From contig JASANC010001276.1 in assembly GCA_030248135.1 (NCBI GenBank), positions 78,861 to 142,860 of the forward strand: DNA of 64,000 nt, given 5' to 3'. A program made the translations under genes and the position numbers. Shown here one piece after another: positions 1 to 12,700 of this stretch. Position 1 is the first letter of the stretch. The number at the start of each line of letters is the position of its first letter. Under the pieces are notes generated by a model. It did no database searches, was not told the DNA's origin, and was given only the letters and a program-made list of their open reading frames with translations. The stretch is from Theristus sp. LFF4_11. Its lineage: Eukaryota > Nematoda > Chromadorea > Monhysterida > Xyalidae.

Positions 1-90
1 GCTGGCTGCTTCTGTGCCTTTCTTTTTCGCTTCTCAGTTTGGTTACGTTACGTTAGTATCGCAGTGTATTGTCAATTTTCTGTTGGTTCT

Positions 91-256
91 GTGACTCGAT
101 GCGTTTGGAAGGAAACTGGTTTGTGCGGCGATTCAAAATCGCTTTAAGTGACCCGGCGCAATTTGGTGGACTCGGATCACTTCACCAATTTTGAATTACC
201 GCATCATGCTAGCATGGAGAAACGGTTTACCTATCAATCCGCGCATTGAGTCTCGG
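91..256. repeat. Dispersed MITE-like repeat, copy 1
   Basis: About 170 bp sequence starting with a GTGACTCGATGCG-type motif and ending GCGCATTGAGTCTCG, so its ends form a short terminal inverted repeat. The core shares GGACTCGGATCACTT and a following TTTTGAATT block with copies at 31609-31779, 59554-59729 and 60639-60801. It has no coding capacity. A MITE or other non-autonomous element is inferred from structure and copy number. Confidence 0.6.
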
Positions 257-289
257 AAATGAAATAAAAAATAATTCTCTTGAGCGCTA

Positions 290-548
290 TTCATGGCGCA
301 TGAAGCGTCCGCCAGCGTCGCTTCACGGGGAGGGCGCTTTGCTTTGCATTCATGAAACAGCGTAGCTTTGCTACACCGCGCTTCAAGTGATTTAGCACGC
401 GCGCTGAGGCGCAGGAGGGCAGCTTCAGCAGGAAGCGCACGTTTTTAGGCCAGGAATTACATGCTGCAGCGGCTGACGCCGCTTCACTTCATCATTCATG
501 CTGAAGCTGACGACCACGCTTCAGCGCGCGCTTGCATGAATGGGCCTT
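290..548. repeat. Hairpin-rich GCTTCAGCGCGC repeat
   Basis: Family rich in GCTTCA/TGAAGC inverted motifs and framed by CATTCATG / CATGAATG. Related copies lie at about 11905-12140, 43330-43560 and 44330-44573. The many short palindromes suggest a MITE able to form stable stem-loops. No gene is visible in 1-700 apart from this element and the preceding repeat. Confidence 0.55.
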
Positions 549-710
549 TACTTTGTTTGGAAAATTGGAACTTCTGAAGACAAAAGATCAAGACCGTGTT
601 TGTGTCGCCTGGGATAAATCGTGCGGTGTCGCAAGTGGAATGCGTAGTAGAGCAGTAGTAGCAGTACTTTGTGCACGAACAAAACGAATTCAAGAATTTC
701 CGATCTTCAG

Positions 711-3700
711 GACTTCCGATCGAGCACAAATCTCCGATCGCGAATTCCAAACGGGAGCAACATCGCGAACCAGAGAAACCAGTCGACGACGAAGTGGTGC
801 CCGAAACGCCGCCGCCGCAGTCGCGTCAATCCACCGGCGGCGCAGCGTACTACGCGTATATGCATCGCGAGGGACCACGGGCAATCGGCAGCAAGCACAT
901 TCCAAAGGTTGCGCTGCGTGACGTTTTTGCAGTTTTTTTAGCGGTTCGCCTTTAAGTTAAGCACCATAGCCAAGCATTTGTTGGACGGTGCAACTCGGGT
1001 CTTGTCGTACTTACGAGCCTGGGGCCCGCGGTGTGCACTTACCAGGCGAGACCGCAAGAAACAGTGCTTGCACAAGTTGTAATAGGTCTGGATGGCGTTG
1101 GGGGATTCGCATTTCTATTTTCTATGTTTGTTTGCGCAGTGGTCGCGTCTCAAATCAGCAGGTAGATTGAATCCTTCCTGCAACTTTCACCTCTTTGAAG
1201 TTTGTCATGATGCAATATGAATCGCCATCATTTCAATCCAGTTTTTCTTTTCAGGGCACCGACACGTGTCTCGTCGGCTTTACGTTCGTGCTGAGCGGTG
1301 TGCTCGAATCGATTGAACGCGACGACTGCAAGGCGTTGATTGAAAAGTACGGCGGAAAAGTGACCACGGGCGTCTCGAAGCGCACCTCGTACTTGGTGGC
1401 CGGCAGGGACGCGGGCGAGAGCAAATTGGCAAAGGTGGCTTTCTTTCTGACAGCGATGATTTGTGATTCACGTGCAGCCTGGTTGACGATGACGCACACT
1501 GCGAACAAGAAGCTCACTAAGGGTGTTTGTTGAGCAACTCGCGTCCCCGGATCAAATCCGGGTCACTCGAAGAGTCAGCGAGGCAGCAACGAACGTGGTT
1601 GGTGGGCGTGGGCTACGGCCCGCCAATCAGCGCGTCCAAGCGAGACTTTTGCGTTGTGGAAATGTTCAGTAGGAAAAATAGCGCTAGTGTGCAGCACTTT
1701 GCTTCAGTGGTGGCAATTAATAAGGATAATACTAAAACGCTGATTAGATCTGCCAAAATTGAGTGTCCAATGCGCCTCTGGCGTAAAAGTTGTGTGGGGT
1801 CTGTTTGCTTTTTCTCAGCATAGAGAAAGGGTTTTTATTAGGATGAACGCTGATTAGGATGATTAGGATAATTACGACAGGAATAAGAATAAACTGCCCC
1901 TGATCACAGATCACCACATCTTATATAGCTAATATAATAACATGTAATTACACAATACACGTTGCTCCCAACTTCTCCCCAACAATTGAAAATGATTTAT
2001 CACATTATTTGATTGCTGATTAAAATTGAATTGCTGATTAGTCGATGCTTGTCTCATCGCGCAGGCCGTAGTCGTGCTCGCTCCTCTGATCGTTGCCCAC
2101 GTCGTTTGTCGCTGTTCGAGGATACGTCGCTGTTTTGCTTCGACCGTAGATTCTCGCCATCCACTGTTTTTCTGCTTCCGACATTCTAAACTGCGGATGC
2201 CAATTTCGGAATCTTGCGAATTTTGGTGAATAGTTTTGCTGTCGCGTGTCGTGTCGAATGCGAGAACATCGACCGGTGTACTGCGTGTTTTGCTGTTGCT
2301 GATTATTGATTTGTGGATTGATTTGATTGTTGGCGAACTGGTAGTTCTCAATCTGATTGTAATGTTGCTGATTATGACCAAACTGGTCGCTGAATTGCGG
2401 TTTGTAGTTGAAGTTTGTTTCGTGGTTTTCACGGCTCGTGTTTTGGTAATTCGGCTTGCTGCCGTTGTCTTTGTTTTTCTGCCGATCGTCGTCACGGCTG
2501 TTCTTTTTCTTTTTGAAGTTTTCGCAGTCTTCGATTCCCTGGACTTTATCCACAATTTCTCGGAAATTGAGACCCTTGAACTTCTGGTCCTCGGCTTTGC
2601 TCGACAACAACGGATTAAGCAATCCTTGCACAAACTTGTTGATCAACGTCGTTTCGACAAATGGTATATAGTTGCCATCCGAACCGCGATAATTATGCCC
2701 AGTGGCAAGAAGCAAGTTCTCCAGACGTAGTCCGAAGGCGCGCACAGATTCTCCTTCCTGTCGCGTTGCTGTATCGAGTTCGTAGACGGATGTAATTGCC
2801 TCATTTCTTGGTCCGTAGATGGACTCAAGGTACTTGATGGACTCCTCCGAATTTTCACGCACTCCTTGTGGCTGTTGATCGAAAGCAAACAATGCGTCGT
2901 CGGAAAGACACATACGAATGTGCTCGACCGCGATTTTTGGCGGTGGGTGCCATAGCTCCAGTCTGGTCTGCAGACTGCTGAGCCAAGTGCGGAATTTGTG
3001 ATTTTTGGCTGGGTCGAATTTTTGCCATTTTTCTGACAACAACATCATGTATGCTCTGTCATTGTCAGTAGTACCGTTGGCTACATTCTGTTTACAGCAG
3101 TGGTCATGATCAGCAGTCACCTTCTGCTGATTCTGCAGTTCGAGCATCTGACTGAACATGGTCATCATGAAGTCATTTTGCTTTTGCAGTTGTTCGTACT
3201 GTTTCTGCATCTGCTGTTGTTGTTGCATGACCAATTGAATCAATTGCTCTGAAACTCCCGTCTCCGTTTTCACTTTATCGTGCCTGGGACTTAACCCACT
3301 GGCCTTCATTTTATCGTGCCTGGGACTTAACCCAGTGGCCTCGTCATTTGCCTTGGGAATTAACCCAGTAGGCTCACCAATCAGATTTTTGGTCCTGGGA
3401 ATCAACCCAGTGGACTCGTTTGCCTTGGGAATGAACCCAGTAGGCTCGACTCTGGGACTGAACCCACTGAGTCCTTCTGTTCTGGGACTGAACCCATTGA
3501 ACTGGTGTACTCTGGGACTGAACCCACTGAGCTTTTCACCACCATTACTCCTTTTTACCTTCTTCTTTTTCACCTTCTTTTTCAGTCGTTTGGTGGTAGC
3601 AGGTTTGACTGAAGTACTCTGATTGCTGGTACCTGGTTTCACCTGTGCCGCATGCAGGGCGTTGCTTGCGTGCGGTTCGTCATCATCGTTAACCGACGAT

Positions 3701-6700
3701 TGAGCCGTCTTGCTTTGGTCTCCGGCAGTGCGCACTGACTCTAGTGAGTCAGACGCATCCTCGTACTCATCATCACTGTCATCGTCGTCTTTTGAGTCAT
3801 GACGCTGCACGTTCTCGTTACTCGACACTTTTTGTGTGGAATTGTCCTGAGTTACTGTGCTCCAGTTAACGTACGCTTTGTATTTGAACATGTCAAGAAC
3901 AAACAATCGCGCTTTGTCAGCCAGATCCTCAATGGATAGAGTCTGAGACGGACCAATATCACGTTTCAATTTGTACAGCAGTGTGCGACTTATCTCTTTT
4001 CGATCTCGAAGCGTTCTGCAGATCGAGTTGAGCGCTGAACGATCGCTGAACTCCTGGCAATAGTCGATCATCTGCAGTAGATCTTCGCGTGACTTCTTCA
4101 CGGTGTGGTCGTCTGTTATCAGTGAGTCAGGACTGGAATCTCTGCTGCTCAGCGAACTGCTGCTGGCGTTTCGCCTTGCCATTTCCTTCCTCCGATGATT
4201 TTTTTTTGTGGCTACTGATTTACTTCTGTTTATTTTTATTATGAACTGTTGAGGATTGATGATGACTGGTAGGAACCAAACGTTGGGCGCCAGAAAGGGT
4301 TTTTATTAGGATGAACGCTGATTAGGATGATTAGGATAATTACGACAGGAATAAGAATAAACTGCCCCTGATCACAGATCACCACATCTTATATAGCTAA
4401 TATAATAACATGTAATTACACAATACACGTTGCTCCCAACTATAGGCTTGCTTGCCTCGAAGTTCAGCAGTTAAGGTTTGTTCATCAAAAAAACTGAAAC
4501 GTGCTTGCAACTGAAACTGCTCTAAGTTGTTCCATTCTCTGCTCTTTTCTCGTCCTTTCTTTCGTCGATGATGCATTTTATTCAAAACAATCAAAATCAA
4601 ACTACGAAACAAAAGCTTGAGTATCATAGTCGTCGTGTGGAGTGCATGTAACACCGGTTACCGTAATACAAACCGTAATACCGTTTATGGTGACTGCGTG
4701 TCACATTGCATGTCAAATCATGAGAAAATCATTACCAATAACGAAACGTTGAACACTTTGAACAGAAATACAACGACACGAGGGCAACATGATGCAGAAA
4801 TCTGGCCAGGTTTTCAGCACTGATTCGGTCGCACACATCGACCGTCGGCATTGCGCAAGTAGCCGCTAGCGCAGATGCACTGATCGATGCAGTACGGTCT
4901 GTACCACGAGTATCGGCAGTAGTAGGGCACATTGACGCCCGGTATCGGCGTTGGCGCCGCGCACGACGGCAGACATTCCGTTTTCGGGCAGGCGTGAACG
5001 ACCTCGGTCTTCGGATGGCAGTTCAGCGCTGAACGGCATTAAAAATAACCAGTTATTGCTTATTGTCAGGGTTGCTTTGCAAAGCACGAAAAAGTTCTCG
5101 TTTCCATCGACTTTGCGGAAGCGCGCCAGAAACCGCCAAACCTGTGCGGAACCATGTATTTGGCGGTGAATTGGTATCTGTGGATATCTGGCGGGGAGGA
5201 ATGGAATATGACATAATGGCTAATGTAGAATGTGATTGGAAAATTTCCACAATTACGTACGGCAAACGTCGGGCAAGAAGCTGTAATCAAGATGGGTGAA
5301 GTTGTATCGTGTGCGGTAGTACGAAATATCGTACATGCGCCGGCAAAATGCGGTCACTTCGCGCAACTTCAGGCAGGCCGCATCGCGCAACGCGACGCCA
5401 GTGTTGCGACAGGCCAGCTTGACGCACGCGTCGTAATGATAGTTGAAATGGTGGCTCCATCTGGAATTCAAGGACACGCAGTTTCGCAACGGGGTCGGAA
5501 ACTGTAAATGCTCATGTTCGGCAACAAAGCACTTCTCGCATGCGGCTGCTCGCTCACATTCTCGCGCAGTCAGCCAGTCCAGGCGACTTCAAGTAGTCGC
5601 AGATCTTCTCGGCTTGCTTGATTTGACCGGGAGGACAGTGGCCGTGGTCGCTGTTCCCTCTGCCGCAGTGTTTCACGCCGAAACTGAAATCCGTAATTGT
5701 GTTTGGCTACTTCAATGAACTGAACTAAGACAGGATTGTTTGCTCCCATCAGACTAAATTCGCTAACGGTCCGTTGCCGTTGCCGCGCCGTGTCCAGCCC
5801 AGGAAAAATTGCTGGATGCTGGTTGCTTGCGAGCCATCCGGCAATCGAAAGTCGTTGTTTGGATTGCCGTCAAGGAAACCGCAGATGCCGCAGGAGTTCT
5901 GATAGAGTGCTTGCTGCAGCGCCGAAGACGGATAGAAATACCAGCAGCCTGCAATGCGAGTTTCATGGTGGTGGCAATTCAATTTGTTTGTTTGCTCACC
6001 TATAAATATAAACATCAACAGGACATACCGCTAAGTACGAAACGAGATCCATCGCAAAACCGGATCACTTTGTATGCAGTTGAAGCACCGGCCGGATTAC
6101 TATTGCCGGAAAGAACGAACAGTGGGCTCGCGGCATTTGGGTAATAGTATGGAAACGAAACTGCGTTGCCGTTTACCTAAATGTAAGCCTAATTCAACGC
6201 ATTTTTCTCTTGTCTCTCGGTATCCCGAGTTGCAGTTCGCAGCTCCGTTATAACTTACCAGTGCGCAGTGACGGAAAAACTGAACTGAGGATAAACTATT
6301 AACCGACATGAAATGACATTCAACCAACCAGTACTTGATCGAACCCAAATCGAATCGTTTGACCACCAATGGTAACGATGAAGTTTCGGATGACAGACTG
6401 CAAGGAAAAAGAAATCAGAGTTGGCTTGCTTTACTTGATTTCTGATTCACAGATCAGACAGGCTTTGTCAAAAAAATGTACCTGCGTGCTTCCCCAGCCG
6501 AACAACTCTGCATACGACGTCCACGATTCAATTCGTATGCTAAAGTCTCTCGGCAGACACAGTCGGTCGAGACGTGCTGGATCGCACGGCAATACCGCAT
6601 ACGCTGGGCATGTATCTTGACTCTGATACCACTTGTGGTCGAACGTTTTGAACGTTGGACCCATCAGGTAGCACCCTAAAATGGTTGAACGAAACTTCTA

Positions 6701-9700
6701 GCGCACGTCTGCTTTTCAAGCTTTTTATAAGCACACGATTGATCATTTCTGTGTTCTCAGCCGGCGACGTGTCGTTTCCACCGGATTGTGAACTGTGCTA
6801 TTTTTTTGTCAAAGAACGTTTTGTACTGAAACGCTGAGAAAACGGAACATCTGCTAATAATCGTTCTTCAAATCGTTCTTCAACAATGAGTTCCATGGGT
6901 CCCGCTCAGCCAGACCGAATGTTTTTACATACGACTGCACCCAATCAGCTTCAGTGTTCTGTCTCGTCGCAGCAGTGTGTAAAACTTCGGCGAGTCAAAT
7001 TGATTCTGACAAATCGGGCGATTCTCACGAACATGGATGCCTTGCGTCAATCAGTGGCGCGACCATCACGAACACCACCGCCAGCAGGCCGAGTTGGATG
7101 GCGGACATCGTAGAATGATCGAAGTTCGTCTGGTTGAACGAAGCGGGGCGTTTTGCTTGATGTCGTCTTAGACTCTACTTGACACTGATGTTGAATCGCT
7201 CCAATCTAATGGCCGCTCAATTTATACTCTGCCGCCCGAACCGGTTTCAGTTTCGAGAAGTTTTTCTGTTCGACCGAAGTCGTGTGATCTTGGCTTTTTT
7301 GGCTTGCCGTGTCATTGTAATTGTATTAAAATTCGTTTTTTGTGTTTTTTTGTACCGCTTTCGCTTTTGTGACGTTACGTGTAGTAATCAGTGAATCGGT
7401 TTGCGGATGAGAATTCAGCTGAATTGAAATTTTTTTCCAAAACTTTCAAATCCAGTTTCTTCCTAATCATTCCGGTTACCGTAATTGCTCACTTCCTGTG
7501 TCATAGTATTTTCTGTGCTTTCTCTTACCCTTTCTCTTGTGCAGATTTCTGCGTAGGCTGACAGAACCTGGCCTGACATCATGCCCATTCGCGAGCGAAG
7601 CGGACAGCGGATGCCGGCATAATATGGTCCGTTGGTCGTTCGCGCTAAAATTCCAAACTTACTTTGCCTTGCATTGGGAGCATAAAAGGAGCTGAAAATT
7701 TTTCCTGTGCACACAGGTAGGTAACCCATAGATACGCTGTGCGTACAAGAAATTTTTTCATGGTGATGTTCTACACACGCTGTGTGCGCATTACATGTGT
7801 TCTGAATCTGCTGTTTCTTATTCTTCTATACCCCTTTTTCGCCCATGTCATAAATAAAATTGTGTGCGCAGTTTCAGTGATATGAAGAAAATTCTGACTG
7901 TTATGATAAAAACATTTCCTGGGGAAAAATCTTTGGGATTTTCAAACTTCGCATTCATTTTTTCTGTGATGCTTCCCAAGACTCAAATTTAGCCTTTTTA
8001 CACAAAATTGCAAAAAAAATGCTTATTTTGAAGTGTATTTGCCATTTCTGCGCATGAAACCATATTTTTGCGCCGCTTATTCATTATTTCGGTTGCTCAT
8101 GGCAACCCTCGAACTTTGTCGAAAAAATGTAACTGTCAAATTTGCGGTATTTCGGATTCGAGCATTTAGCGACCACTAAAACCACTAAAACAATGATCAA
8201 ACTTTGATCGCTGACACTGGTTGGCCTAGGACAAAGTGTACTGGAGAGGCATTGGCGAACGCAATGTCCCCTTCTGTGGCAAAGGCAATGGCTCACTGGA
8301 CGGACGGTTTTGCCTACATTCATACTCCCACACCAATCCACAAGAGTTTGGTAAAAAGGGTGAAAATCAACGGAAGACAACACATGTTTTATCACTGGTG
8401 CTGGTGTGTAAAGAGCGGTGTGCATGCGTAGCAACTATAAAGCTACATGCAGCAAATAATGTTTGCAATTGATTTTTCTGTTTTTGCACAGAATTTACAG
8501 AATTTTGCACATGCTGTGATTTCAGACTAAACTGGAGAGGACAATTGAAAAATAATTTTGAAGCTTTTCAAGCTTTTCAGCCACACAAACGCCGCGCAAA
8601 AATATAACTCTTGATAATTGTATCTGTGTGTACCACATCAGAGACTTGAAAAGAGTTGTCGAGCCAAGTTTCTCACTGCTTACACAAGCTCATATTCCAC
8701 TTTTTTAAGCGTCTCCCGCATGATTACATGCCATATGGTGCTGCTGAAGTTTTTCTGGAGTCATCCATCTTGTATTTTGGAAAAAACGATCACATCAAAT
8801 CAAAGTTGCAGACTGTAGTTTTTCTCCGTTAATTTTTCGTTCCGTTTTGCTCAAATTGATGATCAGAATTTGACTATAACAAAAATTGCTTTTTCCTTGA
8901 TGGACAGTTAATTCTGCCGAATTTCGGTTTTCTGTCGCAGTTCCGCTGAATTTATCGTTTTAGCTTGTGTAAGAGTTTCAAACTTATGGACAACGATAAA
9001 TTTGCTTGTGAATTACATTTTTTACATTTATATTTTTTGTGCCGCTTTGGCGTGTGATTAAACGCATGCTTACTGTGCAGGCATTGCTGTGAAAGCGGAG
9101 TTTGGTTTGCACAGAAAACATGCATACCGTAATCACCAAGGATAACAAATCAGCGGATTGCCTATAATTTAGAGTTCGTTTGTAGCTATGTTTTAACGCT
9201 GCTTCAGCACTAGCACTAAGTACTGCTTTAGCACTAAGTACTGCTTCATGAATGCCGCTTTAGTTTTTTAGTTCAATGTGTCACACAAATTAATAGTCGG
9301 AACTTGAAAATCATTGGAACTGCATTTTCCTGGATGGACGGTTAAATTCTGCTGAGTTCATTTTTGTCGCACTTCTGCTGATTTTTTTTGTTTTACTCTG
9401 GACAAAACCGTAGGCATTGCATTACAATTGCAAAACTATAAACAGCAATAAATTTGCTTTTGAATTGCATGTTATCTTTTAACGAACCTGTTCCGTCAAC
9501 ATTAAAGGTGTCAGCATTCAAGTTGCAACAAAATAGGCAAAAAACCGGTTTCATTTAAACAACTCGGTCACACCATTTCATGCACGTAGTGTATACGTTG
9601 GTACAAACAAGAGAATCCATAGCCCTCAGGCATGTTCAAACTCAACGAAAATCACAAAACATCCATTATGACAGTTTTCATTGCAATTTTCAAAATTCTC

Positions 9701-12700
9701 GAATGAAAAACTCAACTTTTCAGGCACGCTCGCTGCGGGTGAAGATCATTGACGACGACGGTCTCTACGAGCTGATCCGTGATCGATCGGCCGCAGAACT
9801 TTCGAAGCAACCAGAACACCGAAACACGGAAACAGAACAGCAAACAACAACAGCCACTTCCAAGAGTGTCTCACCACTGAAACGGCGACACCCTGCGTCT
9901 GCCGTTGCAACGGTTGTGCGTGCAGGAAAATTAATATTTTGCTTTGAGTCACTGATGTCCGTTTAGCCTGGGTAAAAAAGCTAATGATGAGACCGTATTT
10001 GCGTGTCATCTGACACTAGAATGGTCGGTTGGTTGACAAAAAAGTTACTTCTCGAGCCACTTTTCTTGTCAATCTTCCGACCTGCGAAAGATGAGAACGA
10101 AAATAAGGATAAGGTGCTCTGAAGCTTGAATGTCAAAAAACATATACGACACGTTTGTATGCGGACGTGTTGATTGGCTGCTATTCGGTCACCACAGCCC
10201 ATCAGCAGTGGATTACATGGTTACAAAAACTACAAGGTCCGTGACTTTCCAGAAGTTTTTGGTCGTCCACTTTGCAGATCGAAAGCGAACCGGAAGTGCC
10301 AGCAAAGAAGCGCCCACCAGCCACCGTTGTCGTCACCGATCGCGCGTCCTCGGCCGCTGCTGCTGTTGACCGCTCGCTCAGCTGGGTTGACAAGCACAAA
10401 CCGACGTCACTGAAGCAAATCATTGGGCAACAGGGCGACAAGAGCTGCGTGCGAAAGTTGCTGGACTGGCTGCGCCTGTGGCATCGAAGGGGCGATAATG
10501 CTGGTGCTGACAAGAAACGTGAGCAGCCTGTGGTTGGAGGTTTTTTGTCAATTTGTTTTTTTACATGTGTTAGTGCTGGTTTTGGAACAGGATGATTTGA
10601 TTTGAATATTATATTGGTTAGGCTGAGTTTTCTTTTTTATTTTGGGTGCTGGATGTTGTGACCTCTTACATGCGCAAAAGCAATACAAACTGATCGGCAT
10701 AGTAGACGCAATCAATGCTTTCTTCAGCCAAACAACTCGATCTCCAATATTGTGTGGGACCTTGCACAAGGCAGCTAGCGAAAGTCTTTTCAATCATCTG
10801 TGTGATGTTTTCAACGTTAAACTTTTTTCAGCGGCAAAACCAAGCTGGAAAAGTCAAGACGGCTCGGCATTCAAAGCGGCTCTGCTGTCCGGTCCGCCCG
10901 GCATTGGTAAAACGACGTCGGCGTATCTGGCTTGCAAAGTAAGGGCAACTCGCTGATTGGCTCTGTTTCTCAAGTTTTTGATGCACGTTTTTCATTAGTT
11001 GTGCAGCTTTCAACATAACCGCTCAGCTATCAATCAGCAACCTTTCGATTTGAAGTTTTTTTTAATGCACTTCTAGGCTAAATGCTCTGTTTCGTTATAA
11101 TTTCGAAGCTCCAGTTATTATTTGTTTTCAAACTGGTGTGCTAAGCGCTGATTTGCTATACCAGTGCATTGGTACGAGTGCGTTTCCAATTTAAATGCAA
11201 CCAATCGGTGCCTGTTTAAGCATTTCCAGTTGTCCATTCTCCTTTTCAGGAACTCGGTTTATTCGCCGTCGAATTCAACGCCTCGGACACGCGCAATAAG
11301 AAATCCCTGGAGGCACACGTGCAACAGTTGATCTCTGGCTCGCACCAAATGGAGGAGTATTATGCAAAGGGACAAGGTGCTGTCGCTCGCGACGGGACAC
11401 TTTCGTTTGTGGCTAAACTGATTGATTAGCTGCACGTTTTCAAGCTGCATGTTGGCAATTGTTATGCCATTGGTTTTTCTGTTAAAGTTGATTTCATTCA
11501 ATATAATGTATCCAATGTGCCTAAAACTTGCATTTTCAAATACGTTTTGAAGCCGTTTTATAGTAGTGGTTTTCGGGCAACTTTTTCTGAATCAGTCCCG
11601 ATAATTTTTGCGATCTGGGGATGTGATGGAAAATAATAAGCAGTGAAAAGCCTGTTTTGCCAGACATAAAAGCCGGCTTTTCCATGCCCGTTTTTAAGTA
11701 ATGCAGTGTAATCGTGTTGTTGCTTGTGCAGCCGCAATGTCGCCCATGGCACACTCAACGTTGCGTCACGTGCTGATCATGGATGAGGTCGATGGCATGA
11801 GCGGCAATCACGATCGAGCCGGAGTAAGTTTCATGTTTTTTTCGTCCGCCTTTCGTAATGCGCTACAAATGTGCTGTGGAGTGCGTGTGTGTTTACTCAA
11901 GGCGCATTCATGCACGCGCGCGCGCTGAAGCGCAGTCATCAACGTCAACATGAATGGTGAAGTGAAGCGGCGTCAGCCATTGCAGCCTTAGGCTTAGGCT
12001 TAGGCTTAGGCTTATTAAAATAGCCTGACCTAAAAAACGCGCGCTTCACAGCGCGTCACTTCGATCATTCATGCTGGCGCACAGCAGAATGTGTGCGTGC
12101 TCTAAAAATGCTCTAAAACGTAAAGCGCACCGAAGTCAGCCTTCATGAATGGCGCTTCAAGTGTGGCATGTTGGTTGGCTATTGAAGCCACTCAGACGTA
12201 TGCTGAAAAGCGGATGTACGTCAAGTGCTCCGCGGACAAGAACACGAAACGTGCCGTGCCGTGCCGTGCCGTGCCGTACATAACATACGCACAATGTGCG
12301 TACAGTAGTTTGCCAATGCACGAGACGTGACGTGCCATCCGCGCATACGTCAGTCAGTATAGACGGGTTTTACGAGCAGTCTCCACTCTCCACAATGCCA
12401 GATTGCAGTAACGTCATAGCATGGTTTCGTAAAACAAAATTGTCTCAAAAGCAAAATGGAAATACAAATTGTTTACAAGCTCATTTTTTCAAGATGCAAG
12501 AGTTGATCTCGCTGATCAAAACAACGAAAGTGCCGATCATCTGCATTTGCAACGACCGTCAGTCACAGAAGATCCGTTCGCTCGCCAACTACTGCTTCGA
12601 TTTGCGCTTCTACAAACCGCGCGTGGAACAGATCAGAGTGAGACGTCTTGTTCACATTTGCTTTTTATTGAATCCAGTCCAGACGCAATATGATTGGTCA

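Larger units (their letters stand above)
1824..4441 (-). mobile_element. Non-autonomous gag-only LTR retrotransposon
   Basis: Two identical 150 bp direct repeats (1824-1973 and 4292-4441) bracket one long minus-strand gag-like frame. Both flanks carry ATAG (1820-1823 and 4442-4445), a 4 bp target-site duplication. Reading on the minus strand, a GGCGCCCAACG primer-binding-like site follows the 5' LTR, and a GGGGAGA purine tract precedes the 3' LTR. No protease, reverse transcriptase, RNase H or integrase frame exists between the LTRs, so the element must be mobilised in trans. Identical LTRs imply a recent insertion. It lies antisense to RFC1 in intron 2. Gypsy or BEL affinity cannot be settled without pol. 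Confidence 0.92.

Noticed and set aside
1929..2633. 234-codon second frame within the LTR element
   Set aside because: Overlaps the gag frame in another phase and is T/K/S-rich; a shadow, not pol.
7537..7761. Small secreted peptide gene on the minus strand
   Set aside because: The first exon-like frame has a signal-peptide-like start and a good donor, but the only nearby acceptors give an 18 bp intron or an unsupported short exon.
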